From positions 434,001 to 498,000 of the forward strand of contig JAUIHT010000004.1 of assembly GCA_030432235.1 (NCBI GenBank): DNA of 64,000 bases, given 5' to 3'. The DNA comes from Verrucomicrobiia bacterium (GTDB lineage: Bacteria > Verrucomicrobiota > Verrucomicrobiia > Opitutales > Cerasicoccaceae). The translations under genes were made by a program, and so were the position numbers. The notes under the pieces are model-generated. The model did not search any database. It was not told where the DNA came from and saw only the letters and a list, made by a program, of their open reading frames with translations. Below, piece after piece: positions 8,428-14,917 of the stretch (position 1 is its first letter; every line of letters starts with the position of its first letter).

Positions 8428-9480
8428 TCATTCATCCTCCAGATACATCTCGGGGATGAGCAGGTAGGTCCCGAAAAGGAAAAACCACGAGCCCATCATG
8501 AGGGCGAAGAGATTACCCCACCATTGCGGGATTTGAATGGGCCCCTGGCCGAAGTACCCCACGACGCTGGAGGTCAAAAAGCCAATGGCGCCGAGCAGCC
8601 CAAAGAGATTAATCCACCAGGTCATATCGCGCGGCTGCCAGGCCCACCAGCGGTGAACCACCTCCACGATGCCGAGATAGCCCGCCGTCACGAAGCAACA
8701 CGAGGCTAGCGTGCTGGGCGTCCAGACCCACGCGTCGGCCTCGATCCAGCTCAGCCCCGAGACCAGGGCCATGCCGCAGTTGATGTTGAAGATAATCGCA
8801 CCCGTGAGCTGCACCACGGCGATCTGGTAGTCGATGCGTCCCCACTCCCAACCCCAGAAGCGCAACGGCTTTTTCACGTAGTCGTCCGGCTCGCCCGCGA
8901 TGAGGTGCTCGAGACGGCGCGCGCGCATCTCCAGGCGCAGATCCAGATTGATGTTGATCGCCTCGAAGACCAACAGGTAGCTGCCTACAGTGAAAAAGAC
9001 GGACCCGGTGAAGCAGATGGCGTTGAGCAGTTCGTTGCCCCAGCCCAGACGGTTGGCCACCGTCTCGAAGGCCATCGGTACAGTGCCGGCGACGAAGCAA
9101 ATGGAGCCTAGGATGAAGATGACCCCGATCCACCAGGTCAGCCGGTTGAGCTTCCAACCCCAAGGACGAAAGCGGTGGTGGTTGCAGCATTTACATAGAT
9201 GCCGCCCGCACTCCAGACAGTGCTGGTCGCGCTCCTGCCCGGGAGCCTCGGCGTGCTCGCCCAGATGCTTGTTGAGCATCTCCGGGTGAATGACATGGCC
9301 CATGCGACGTTTGCGGTGACGCCGTGACGTCCAGATATGCAGCCCACCATCGGGCAGGCGGTGAATCACGCGTGTGACGTACTTCCCGGCGCCATCCGAG
9401 CCCAGATGCTCCCAGCTTTGGGGAAAGCGCAAATGGCTCGGGCGCTCCTTGGTCTTCACGTCTTTCGGGGTTTCACTCAT
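8428..9480 (-). CDS. Multi-pass membrane protein with a Cys/His cluster, unknown function
   Basis: 350 residues from the ATG at 9480 ([10 protein letters not shown]); an in-frame ATG at 9519 is also possible. The first 120 residues are polar, with a cluster [15 protein letters not shown] that looks like a metal-binding knuckle, followed by about eight membrane helices. Two repeated blocks of the type GSICFVAGT / [16 protein letters not shown] resemble YrhK-like helices, a weak assignment. The gene stands alone: its 3' end converges on the HdeD-like gene and it diverges from kdsA. Confidence 0.7.
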   Translation of the reverse strand: MSETPKDVKTKERPSHLRFPQSWEHLGSDGAGKYVTRVIHRLPDGGLHIWTSRRHRKRRMGHVIHPEMLNKHLGEHAEAPGQERDQHCLECGRHLCKCCNHHRFRPWGWKLNRLTWWIGVIFILGSICFVAGTVPMAFETVANRLGWGNELLNAICFTGSVFFTVGSYLLVFEAININLDLRLEMRARRLEHLIAGEPDDYVKKPLRFWGWEWGRIDYQIAVVQLTGAIIFNINCGMALVSGLSWIEADAWVWTPSTLASCCFVTAGYLGIVEVVHRWWAWQPRDMTWWINLFGLLGAIGFLTSSVVGYFGQGPIQIPQWWGNLFALMMGSWFFLFGTYLLIPEMYLEDE

Positions 9481-9582
9481 GATGGTAGCGCGCTGCTTAT
9501 ACCCCATACGAATCGGCAAACCAAGTTCCTATACCGAAAAAATATCGTGCCTTTTCGCCTATTTCGTGGTTCCTATCCAGGG

Positions 9583-10374
9583 ATGCTTTACGATCCATCC
9601 AGGCTGCTGTTGATTGCTGGCCCCTGCTCGCTGGAAGGCGAAGCGACCTGCCGCCCTGTGGCCGAAGCCCTGACGAAGCTCGGTGAGCAATTCCCGGAGC
9701 TGAACATTGTTTTCAAGGGTTCCTTCGACAAGGCCAACCGCACCAGCCTCGGCAGCAAGCGCGGACCCGGCATCGAGGAAGGCATGGCCCTCCACGCCTT
9801 GATCAAGAAGGACTACGGCTTCCCCTGTCTGACGGACATCCACCTGCCTGAGCAATGCGCGCCCGTCGGCGAGGTCTGCGACGCACTGCAAATCCCGGCC
9901 TTCCTCTGCCGGCAGACGGACCTCCTCGTGGCCGCAGCGGAGACCGGCAAGGTCGTCAACGTGAAGAAAGGCCAGTTCCTCTCGCCCTACGAGATGGAGT
10001 TCGTGGTCAAGAAGCTCGAAGGCGCTGGCGCGGCGGAGATTTGGCAGACCGAACGCGGCACCACCTTCGGCTATCAAAACCTCGTCGTGGACATGCGCTC
10101 GTTCAGCCTCATGGGCGCCTTCGGCCATCCCACGGTTTTCGACGCCACCCACAGCGTACAGCTCCCCGGCGCCGCCGACGGACAAAGCGGTGGCCAGCGG
10201 GAGTTCGTCCCTGCCCTGGCCCGCGCGGCCCTCGCCGCCGGTGCAAACGGCCTTTTCATCGAGACGCATCCCGACCCCGCCAAGGCCCTCTCCGACGGCC
10301 CCAGCCAGATTCCACTGGCTGAATTGCCCGCTTTGATTGAATCCTGTCTTTCCATTTGGCAGGCCATGCGCTAG
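9583..10374 (+). CDS. kdsA: 3-deoxy-8-phosphooctulonate (KDO-8-P) synthase
   Basis: 263 residues from the ATG at 9583. It condenses phosphoenolpyruvate with arabinose 5-phosphate to make KDO-8-phosphate for the inner core of lipopolysaccharide. Visible motifs: [42 protein letters not shown] and the C-terminal IETHPDP. The Cys in IAGPC sits where the metal-dependent class has its metal ligand (the metal-free E. coli type has Asn), so this is probably the metal-dependent form. The following HAD gene starts 16 bases later. Confidence 0.95.
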   Translation: MLYDPSRLLLIAGPCSLEGEATCRPVAEALTKLGEQFPELNIVFKGSFDKANRTSLGSKRGPGIEEGMALHALIKKDYGFPCLTDIHLPEQCAPVGEVCDALQIPAFLCRQTDLLVAAAETGKVVNVKKGQFLSPYEMEFVVKKLEGAGAAEIWQTERGTTFGYQNLVVDMRSFSLMGAFGHPTVFDATHSVQLPGAADGQSGGQREFVPALARAALAAGANGLFIETHPDPAKALSDGPSQIPLAELPALIESCLSIWQAMR

Positions 10375-10390
10375 TCCAATACCCGGAATC

Positions 10391-11380
10391 ATGAAAATGC
10401 TACGCTCCTCACGCTTCACCGTTCTCTTTGTGGTCGCCGTTCTGGGGGCGGCTCAAGCTCTGGCCTTTCGCCTGCCGCAGTCGCTCATCCATCCCCTGCC
10501 CTCCTGGACGGACTCGCCGACGCGCACCTACCTGCTCGACTACCTCGGCCGCGCCACCAATCCCGCCGACCCCGGCTTCGTCCCGACGGAGGAGCGCGTG
10601 GCGGTCTTCGACCTCGACGGCACCCTGCTCTGCGAAAAGCCGCAGTACTTCCAGATTGTCGTCTCCCAGGCCAAGCTCCGCGAGCAGGCCGCGGCCGACC
10701 CCACCCTGGCGGACAAGCAGCCCTGGAAGTCCGCCATCGAGGAAGACCACGACTACGTTTTCAAGAACGTCAAGTACGAGGAGGTCACCCTGACGCCCTT
10801 CATCGGCGTGAGCGAACGCGACTACATCCGCTACGCCGAGCACTTTCTCGAAACCACCAATCACCCACGTTTCGACCGGCCCTACATCGATCTGTTTTAC
10901 CAGCCGATGATCGAGCTGATGTCCATGCTGGTGGAAAAAGGGTTCGACGTCTACGTCGTCTCCGGCTCGCAGACGGGCTTCATCCGCGCGGCCATGAGCG
11001 GGCGCGTGCACGTGCCGCCCTCCAACACCGTCGGCACCCGCGTGGCCTTTGAGTTCAAGCTCGACCACGGGCACCCCACCTTCATTCGCGGGGACAAGTA
11101 CCTCGACCCCATCAACCTCGAGACCGGCAAGCCCATCAACATCTGGGAGCAGATTGGGCGGCCCCCCGTCTTCGCCGCCGGCAACAGCACCGGGGACACC
11201 GAGATGCTCGAGTACGCCACCATAGGCAAACGCAAGGGCCTCGCCCTCGTCCTCCACCACGACGACGCCCGCCGCGAGTACGACTATCCCAACGAAAAGC
11301 TGCTGGAGCAGGCCGCCGAACACGGCTGGGTCGTCGTCAGCATGAAGACCGACTTCAAAAACATCTTTCTTTCCAATTAG
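10391..11380 (+). CDS. Secreted HAD-superfamily phosphatase
   Basis: 329 residues from the ATG at 10391, which starts a signal peptide (about 1-25, ending LALAF). HAD motif I is VAVFDLDGTLL with both nucleophile and acid Asp; motif II is the Ser/Thr in DVYVVSGSQTG; motif IV is AAGNSTGDTEML. A large cap lies between motifs I and II. It should be a periplasmic phosphatase; substrate unknown. Although placed 16 bases behind kdsA, its export argues against it being the cytoplasmic KDO-8-P phosphatase (KdsC). Confidence 0.8.
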   Translation: MKMLRSSRFTVLFVVAVLGAAQALAFRLPQSLIHPLPSWTDSPTRTYLLDYLGRATNPADPGFVPTEERVAVFDLDGTLLCEKPQYFQIVVSQAKLREQAAADPTLADKQPWKSAIEEDHDYVFKNVKYEEVTLTPFIGVSERDYIRYAEHFLETTNHPRFDRPYIDLFYQPMIELMSMLVEKGFDVYVVSGSQTGFIRAAMSGRVHVPPSNTVGTRVAFEFKLDHGHPTFIRGDKYLDPINLETGKPINIWEQIGRPPVFAAGNSTGDTEMLEYATIGKRKGLALVLHHDDARREYDYPNEKLLEQAAEHGWVVVSMKTDFKNIFLSN

Positions 11381-11407
11381 CCACACAACCACCAACCCCT
11401 TCGAATT

Positions 11408-11611
11408 ATGAGCGGACAAGGATCCACCGGTAACGTCATCGCAGCCCTCTGCAGCTTCTTCATCCCTGGCCTCGGGCAGCTCATTCAGGGCCGCCTCTTG
11501 AAAGCCGCCATCATGTTCGTGCTGGCTGCCGTACTTTGGGTCTTCCTTCTCGGCTGGATCATCAGCATCTGGTCGGTCATCGACGCCGCGATGTTCAAAG
11601 GCGCGGATTAA
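11408..11611 (+). CDS. Small two-helix membrane protein
   Basis: 67 residues: MSGQGSTGNVIAALCSFF, then FIPGLGQLIQGRLLKAAIMF and a second hydrophobic helix ending SVIDAAMFKGAD. The PGLGQ and final D motif are typical of small TM2/DUF5683-like proteins. Function unknown. It lies 27 bases after the HAD gene and is followed directly by a long hairpin, so it probably ends the kdsA transcription unit. Confidence 0.75.
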   Translation: MSGQGSTGNVIAALCSFFIPGLGQLIQGRLLKAAIMFVLAAVLWVFLLGWIISIWSVIDAAMFKGAD

Positions 11612-11615
11612 CATC

Positions 11616-11679
11616 TTAACCACGGATTGCACGGATAGGTGAAATTTTATCCGTGCCCATCCGTGAAATCCGCGGTTAA
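11616..11679 (+). terminator. Long hairpin, CCACGGAT family, copy 1
   Basis: Near-perfect stem with 21-base arms: TTAACC-A-CGGATT-G-CACGGAT (11616-11636) pairs with ATCCGTG-A-AATCCG-C-GGTTAA (11659-11679) with only two single mismatches. It sits 4 bases past the stop of the small membrane protein. It may terminate transcription, but there is no strong T-run. A related hairpin follows the next gene at 12350-12424. Confidence 0.75.
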
Positions 11680-11713
11680 TAATCTACTTTTAGATAAGTG
11701 AGATTAGCTATTT

Positions 11714-12322
11714 ATGGCTGCCAAATCTGCATCAAAAGAGAAAACCCGCTGCGGCTGGGCCGGCACTTTTACCTCTGCCGCGGATGACTACTACCTGCAC
11801 TACCACGATACCGAGTGGGGCGTGCCGGTGCACGACGACCAGCAGCAGTTCGAGTTCCTCATTCTCGAAGGCGCGCAGGCGGGCCTGAGCTGGAGCACGA
11901 TATTAAAGAAGCGCGAGGGCTACCGCCGCGTCTTCCAAAACTTCGACCCCGCCAAGCTCGCCCGCTGGACCGACGCCAAGCTGGAAAAGGCCCTGCTGGA
12001 CCCCGGCATCGTCCGCAACCGATTGAAAGTCTACGGCGTGCGCAAGAACGCGCAGGCCTTCCTCAAGGTCGTCGAGGAGTTCGGCACGTTCGATAAGTAT
12101 ATCTGGGGCTTCGTCGACGGTTCCCCGGTTCAAAACAAGTGGAAGACCATGAAGCAGGTCCCCGCCACCAGCCCCGTCTCCGACGCCCTGAGCAAAGACC
12201 TCAAGAAGCGCGGCTTCACCTTCGTCGGCAGCACCATCGTCTACGCCCACATGCAGGCCACCGGCATGGTCAACGACCACACCGTCGACTGCTTCCGCTA
12301 CAAGCAACTGGGCGGGAAATAA
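11714..12322 (+). CDS. tag: DNA-3-methyladenine glycosylase I
   Basis: 202 residues. It removes 3-methyladenine from alkylated DNA, opening base excision repair. The Tag signature is plain: CGWAGT near the N-terminus, YHDTEWGVPVHDD, LEGAQAGLSWSTILKKR (helical base-pocket region), NRLKVYGVRKNA and a C-terminal HTVDCFRY; the Cys and His residues at both ends form the zinc snap known in this family. It is flanked on both sides by hairpins of the CCACGGAT family, so it is probably a single transcription unit. Confidence 0.95.
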   Translation: MAAKSASKEKTRCGWAGTFTSAADDYYLHYHDTEWGVPVHDDQQQFEFLILEGAQAGLSWSTILKKREGYRRVFQNFDPAKLARWTDAKLEKALLDPGIVRNRLKVYGVRKNAQAFLKVVEEFGTFDKYIWGFVDGSPVQNKWKTMKQVPATSPVSDALSKDLKKRGFTFVGSTIVYAHMQATGMVNDHTVDCFRYKQLGGK

Positions 12323-12349
12323 TACCTATTCTCAAAAGAAATAAGACTA

Positions 12350-12424
12350 TTGACCACGGATTACGCGGATGGGCACGGATATTTTTTACCTTGTATCCGT
12401 GTTATCTGTGTTATCCGCGGTTAA
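12350..12424 (+). terminator. Long hairpin, CCACGGAT family, copy 2
   Basis: Located 28 bases past tag. The left side has TTGACCACGGATTACGCGGAT and then GGGCACGGATA; the right side has TATCCGTGTTATCTGTG and TTATCCGCGGTTAA, so the arms pair imperfectly around a loop of about 12 bases. Same words and order as the hairpin at 11616-11679. Confidence 0.7.
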
Positions 12425-12496
12425 AATAAACGTCTCAAATCAATTGAGAGATGGTATATAGGGCCACAAAGAGCGCGAAGAACGCCACGCCAGGCA

Positions 12497-12706
12497 CACC
12501 GAATGGGTCGCTAGGTCCACCGAAAGGCATACGAAGTGCACCGAATAACAAGATAAGCTGACCGAAAGGGTCGCACAGTCCACCGAAAGTGTTACATAGC
12601 TCGCCGAATGGCTAGATGAGCGTACCGAATGGGTCGCTGAGTGCACCGAGAGTGTTATAGAGCCCACCGAATTACTTGCTAAGTGAGCCGAATGCCTCGC
12701 TGAGTC
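12497..12706. repeat. 21-bp tandem array 1, ten contiguous units
   Basis: Ten units of exactly 21 bases with no insertion or deletion, starting at 12497, 12518, 12539, 12560, 12581, 12602, 12623, 12644, 12665 and 12686. The conserved core is C-ACCGAA followed by a variable middle and a GCTGAGT-like end (consensus core ACCGAATGGGTCGCTGAGT). Units diverge in the middle but keep the phase strictly. On the minus strand the array reads as SVxSATL-type heptapeptides, but no credible gene carries it. Confidence 0.85.
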
Positions 12707-12719
12707 ACTAGGTAAATCG

Positions 12720-12845
12720 TTCGGCGGACTTATCCGGTGATTCAGCGAGCAAAGTTTCCCTCTCGGAGCGCTCGTTTTGGCATTCGGTGGGCTAGGCGAC
12801 TCATTCCATAAGCTCAGTGAGTCATTCGCGGATGACTCATCATTT
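12720..12845. repeat. 21-bp units in inverted orientation, continuing array 1
   Basis: Six 21-base segments starting at 12720, 12741, 12762, 12783, 12804 and 12825, most beginning TTCGG/TTCAG/TTCCA/TTCGC. The unit TTCGGTGGGCTAGGCGACTC at 12783 is close to the reverse complement of the array 1 core. The array therefore switches strand near 12710. Confidence 0.7.
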
Positions 12846-12847
12846 CT

Positions 12848-12994
12848 GCCCCAACGGGGCGTGCTTTGGTAGCGATGGGTGCAACCCATCGTCACCGTAA
12901 CTTAGGATAAGGTTGCCCTGACAGGGCAATCCTCCGCGGGCGACTCTCCTCGATGGGCGTTGCCCATCGCTACCAAGGACCGTCCCTTTGGGAC
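12848..12994. repeat. Cluster of five short palindromes with 3-base loops
   Basis: GCCCC-AAC-GGGGC (12848-12860), CGATGGGT-GCA-ACCCATCG (12873-12891), TTGCCCT-GAC-AGGGCAA (12913-12929), CGATGGGC-GTT-GCCCATCG (12951-12969) and GTCCC-TTT-GGGAC (12982-12994). All stems are perfect and all loops are three bases. Two more palindromes with 3-base loops lie at 13313-13331 (CCCAGGGC-AAC-GCCCTGGG) and 13434-13446 (GGGCT-TTC-AGCCC). Confidence 0.85.
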
Positions 12995-13053
12995 GCCATA
13001 CAAGACGCGCGGCTCGACAGAGTCTTCGCCCCTTGCCCCACAGAGGCGCGCTT

Positions 13054-13152
13054 TTAAGAAAATATCCACAGAATGATTCCGATAATCATCATCGCGGTAA
13101 AAACGAACTCCGCGATTCGCCTGCGTCTATACCAAGCCTCACGCTTGCTCAT
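13054..13152 (-). CDS. Possible 32-residue single-helix membrane peptide
   Basis: An ATG at 13152 opens MSKREAWYRRRRIAEF, followed by one strongly hydrophobic helix (FTAMMIIGIILWIF) and a stop at 13054. The positive-inside N-terminus plus one membrane segment is what a real small membrane protein looks like, and it is the only such frame in the island. There is no clear Shine-Dalgarno sequence, so this is tentative. Confidence 0.3.
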   Translation of the reverse strand: MSKREAWYRRRRIAEFVFTAMMIIGIILWIFS

Positions 13153-13288
13153 TGCATAAATGTATACACGCCAGCTCGAAATCGTCAATCGCTACAAGCA
13201 CATGAAACAACTGTTTCCAATCGAACGTGTGGCTTGCCTGTACGCTGCGCCCTACCTTAAGAGGCAAAACCCCGCTGGCACAGCGAGG

Positions 13289-13512
13289 GCCAAGGGCCCA
13301 GCCTTATAACAGCCCAGGGCAACGCCCTGGGTAACGGGCCCCTGATGGAAAACACGGAGGGCTGAAGGTCCGATACATCCCGTCCAACAGTAGGTTCAAA
13401 CGCGCCCCGGTCGCGTCCATCCAACATTATACCGGGCTTTCAGCCCTCGGGGCGCGAGGCGGCATCCATTCCTGGGCCTGCAGCCCAGGCTGTTATAGGG
13501 CGCGCCCTTGGC
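13289..13512. repeat. Inverted pair of a palindromic module
   Basis: GCCAAGGGCCCAGCCTTATAACAGCCC (13289-13315, written here in two overlapping words: GCCAAGGGCCCAGCC and CCTTATAACAGCCC) is the reverse complement, with a few changes, of CCCAGGCTGTTATAGGGC plus GCGCCCTTGGC at 13484-13512. Each copy carries its own internal palindrome (CCCAGGGC-AAC-GCCCTGGG and CCTGGGC-CTGCA-GCCCAGG). A third copy, in the orientation of the second, is at 13685-13713. Confidence 0.75.
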
Positions 13513-13523
13513 ACTGAAGAAGC

Positions 13524-13660
13524 GGCAAACTCGGTCGAGAAAATGGCTTTGTCGGGCTATTTTGTCGCTTTCCAGCCCAAGATTGCAGCTTTCTTAAGAG
13601 AAAACGTGGCTTTCCGAGTCAGGGAAACGCCATTCCGAGGTCAGAAAATGCCGCCTTGGG
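13524..13660. repeat. 21-bp tandem array 2, about seven units
   Basis: The core GGCTTTCCGAG recurs at intervals of exactly 21 bases: 13524 (GGCAAACTCGG), 13545 (GGCTTTGTCGG), 13566 (CGCTTTCCAGC), 13587 (AGCTTTCTTAA), 13608 (GGCTTTCCGAG), 13629 (GCCATTCCGAG) and 13650 (GCCGCCTTGGG). Its sequence is unrelated to array 1 but the period is identical. Confidence 0.7.
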
Positions 13661-13684
13661 TCCATCTTACCCCTATTTCTGCCG

Positions 13685-13713
13685 CCCAGGCTGTTATCGG
13701 ACGTGCCCTTGGT
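13685..13713. repeat. Third copy of the CAGGCTGTTAT palindromic module
   Basis: CCCAGGCTGTTATCGGACGT followed by GCCCTTGGT matches the module copy at 13484-13512 in the same orientation and the copy at 13289 in inverted orientation. It lies about 115 bases before the AT-rich gene. Confidence 0.7.
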
Positions 13714-13828
13714 GCTTGCGGGCCGGGATGTGGTTGCGTAATATAGTCATTGATAACGTAATGAAAAATACAAAACTTAACACTACTTTATTGCAGACAC
13801 ATAAAATAGCATTAATTCTAACTTATAT

Positions 13829-14860
13829 ATGAATAGCAAAGACCCGAATACTGCTCCTGATGAAAGAGATATATTGGGCGAAATTCTATCTTCATCTATC
13901 CCTGAAAGCCTCAAAGAGGATATTCGCCAAAAGTGCGTTCCATCAATACAAGACTGTATTGGTAAGCGTCGGACACAGTTTATTTCAAGCATATCACAGG
14001 AAGATTCCTCAGAAGCAGCTTTTGCCCTATCGTTCTTTTTAGATTTAAGATTTGAAGTAAATTCAATCCATGCGGTTGAAGGAGTTCTCAGCGCTAAATT
14101 ATACTCTAAAGGAGTAACCAAAAACTTTATGGATGATGTCCGAGAATTAAGGGCATTACGAAAGGAGTCTGTCAAAACCACTCAAGACATTCAAACTTCT
14201 AAGAGAAAATCATTGGAAGATGCTCGTTTGCTAGAAAGCAAAATCGCTGAAAGTCTAAAAACATCAGAAGCTAAACTAGAAGGGCACCTTAATATTACAA
14301 AAAAGAAAACAATTGAATCTCTCGAACAAGCCAAACAGGAGTGGGCTTCGGAAGTTGATACAATCAAATCTGAGCTAGAAAGATTAAGAGATTACTATAA
14401 GAGTTCTATAGCTTTAGAGGCCCCAGTGTCATTTTGGGAAGAAAACATGAGAGAGCATAGAAAATCAGCCAAAAAATTCTTTTGGGGTTTATGCATATTA
14501 GTTCCAGTGATTGTTGGAGCGCTTATGAGCATAGGTTGGATTACATTGTCGGATTACGAAACTCATCACTGGGGGAGAACGACCCTGTTTTTGTTTCTAT
14601 CAGGAGTTATGCTTTGGGTAGTGAGAATTATTGTAAAGCTGTATCTAAGCCATAAACATCTCGAAACCGACTCTAGAGAGCGAGTCGTGCTAGCTAAGAC
14701 TTATCTTTCGCTATTGGGAGAAGGTAAAGGGCCTGAACCTGGCCAACAAGACATCGTCTATCATTCCTTATTTAGGCCATCTACAACTGGTATCATCAAA
14801 GAAGATGATAACCCTAACCCTGTAATTGAGTTAATTAATAAGATCCAAAAAGCAAAATAG
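13829..14860 (+). CDS. AT-rich coiled-coil membrane protein, DUF6161-like
   Basis: 343 residues. The N-terminal 100 residues are mixed helical, about 100-195 form a long coiled coil, and two membrane helices follow (about 215-238 and 248-275). The C-terminus (KTYLSLLGEGKG ... HSLFRPSTTGIIKEDD) resembles, from memory, the DUF6161 family, whose role is unknown. Base composition and codon use are far more AT-rich than neighbouring genes, and it is the only clear gene in a repeat-filled island, so horizontal acquisition is likely. Stand-alone membrane coiled-coil proteins of this look can be defence genes, but nothing in the sequence proves that. Confidence 0.7.
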   Translation: MNSKDPNTAPDERDILGEILSSSIPESLKEDIRQKCVPSIQDCIGKRRTQFISSISQEDSSEAAFALSFFLDLRFEVNSIHAVEGVLSAKLYSKGVTKNFMDDVRELRALRKESVKTTQDIQTSKRKSLEDARLLESKIAESLKTSEAKLEGHLNITKKKTIESLEQAKQEWASEVDTIKSELERLRDYYKSSIALEAPVSFWEENMREHRKSAKKFFWGLCILVPVIVGALMSIGWITLSDYETHHWGRTTLFLFLSGVMLWVVRIIVKLYLSHKHLETDSRERVVLAKTYLSLLGEGKGPEPGQQDIVYHSLFRPSTTGIIKEDDNPNPVIELINKIQKAK

Positions 14861-14917
14861 ATTCAAAAAAGAAGACGCAAAAACCCTTGTTTCACCCACC
14901 GCTTGCTTGCTTTCGAC

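Larger units (their letters stand above)
12425..13828. other. Non-coding accessory island rich in repeats and palindromes
   Basis: About 1.4 kb without a convincing gene except a possible 32-residue peptide. In order it holds: a 21-bp tandem array (12497-12706), inverted copies in the same 21-bp phase (12720-12845), five short palindromes with 3-base loops (12848-12994), the possible peptide (13054-13152), paired copies of a palindromic module (13289-13512), a second unrelated 21-bp array (13524-13660) and a further module copy (13685-13713). The AT-rich gene at 13829 follows. The longer open frames here are by-products of the 21-base (multiple of three) period. Confidence 0.75.

Noticed and set aside
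12497-12706. Possible CRISPR array
   Set aside because: Units are contiguous 21-base repeats with no spacers, units are too short and diverged, and no cas gene is nearby.
12440-12895. Minus-strand 151-residue frame with SVxSATL heptapeptides
   Set aside because: The heptads follow from the 21-base DNA period. The frame has no ribosome binding site, no recognisable domain and runs through palindromic DNA; the array reverses strand within it.
12988-13260. Plus-strand 90-residue frame
   Set aside because: Arg/His/Pro-rich translation of palindromic island DNA with no motif, no ribosome binding site and poor codon use.
13543-13746. Plus-strand 67-residue frame with xAF heptads
   Set aside because: Same reason: it is a reading of 21-bp array 2 and continues into a palindromic module.
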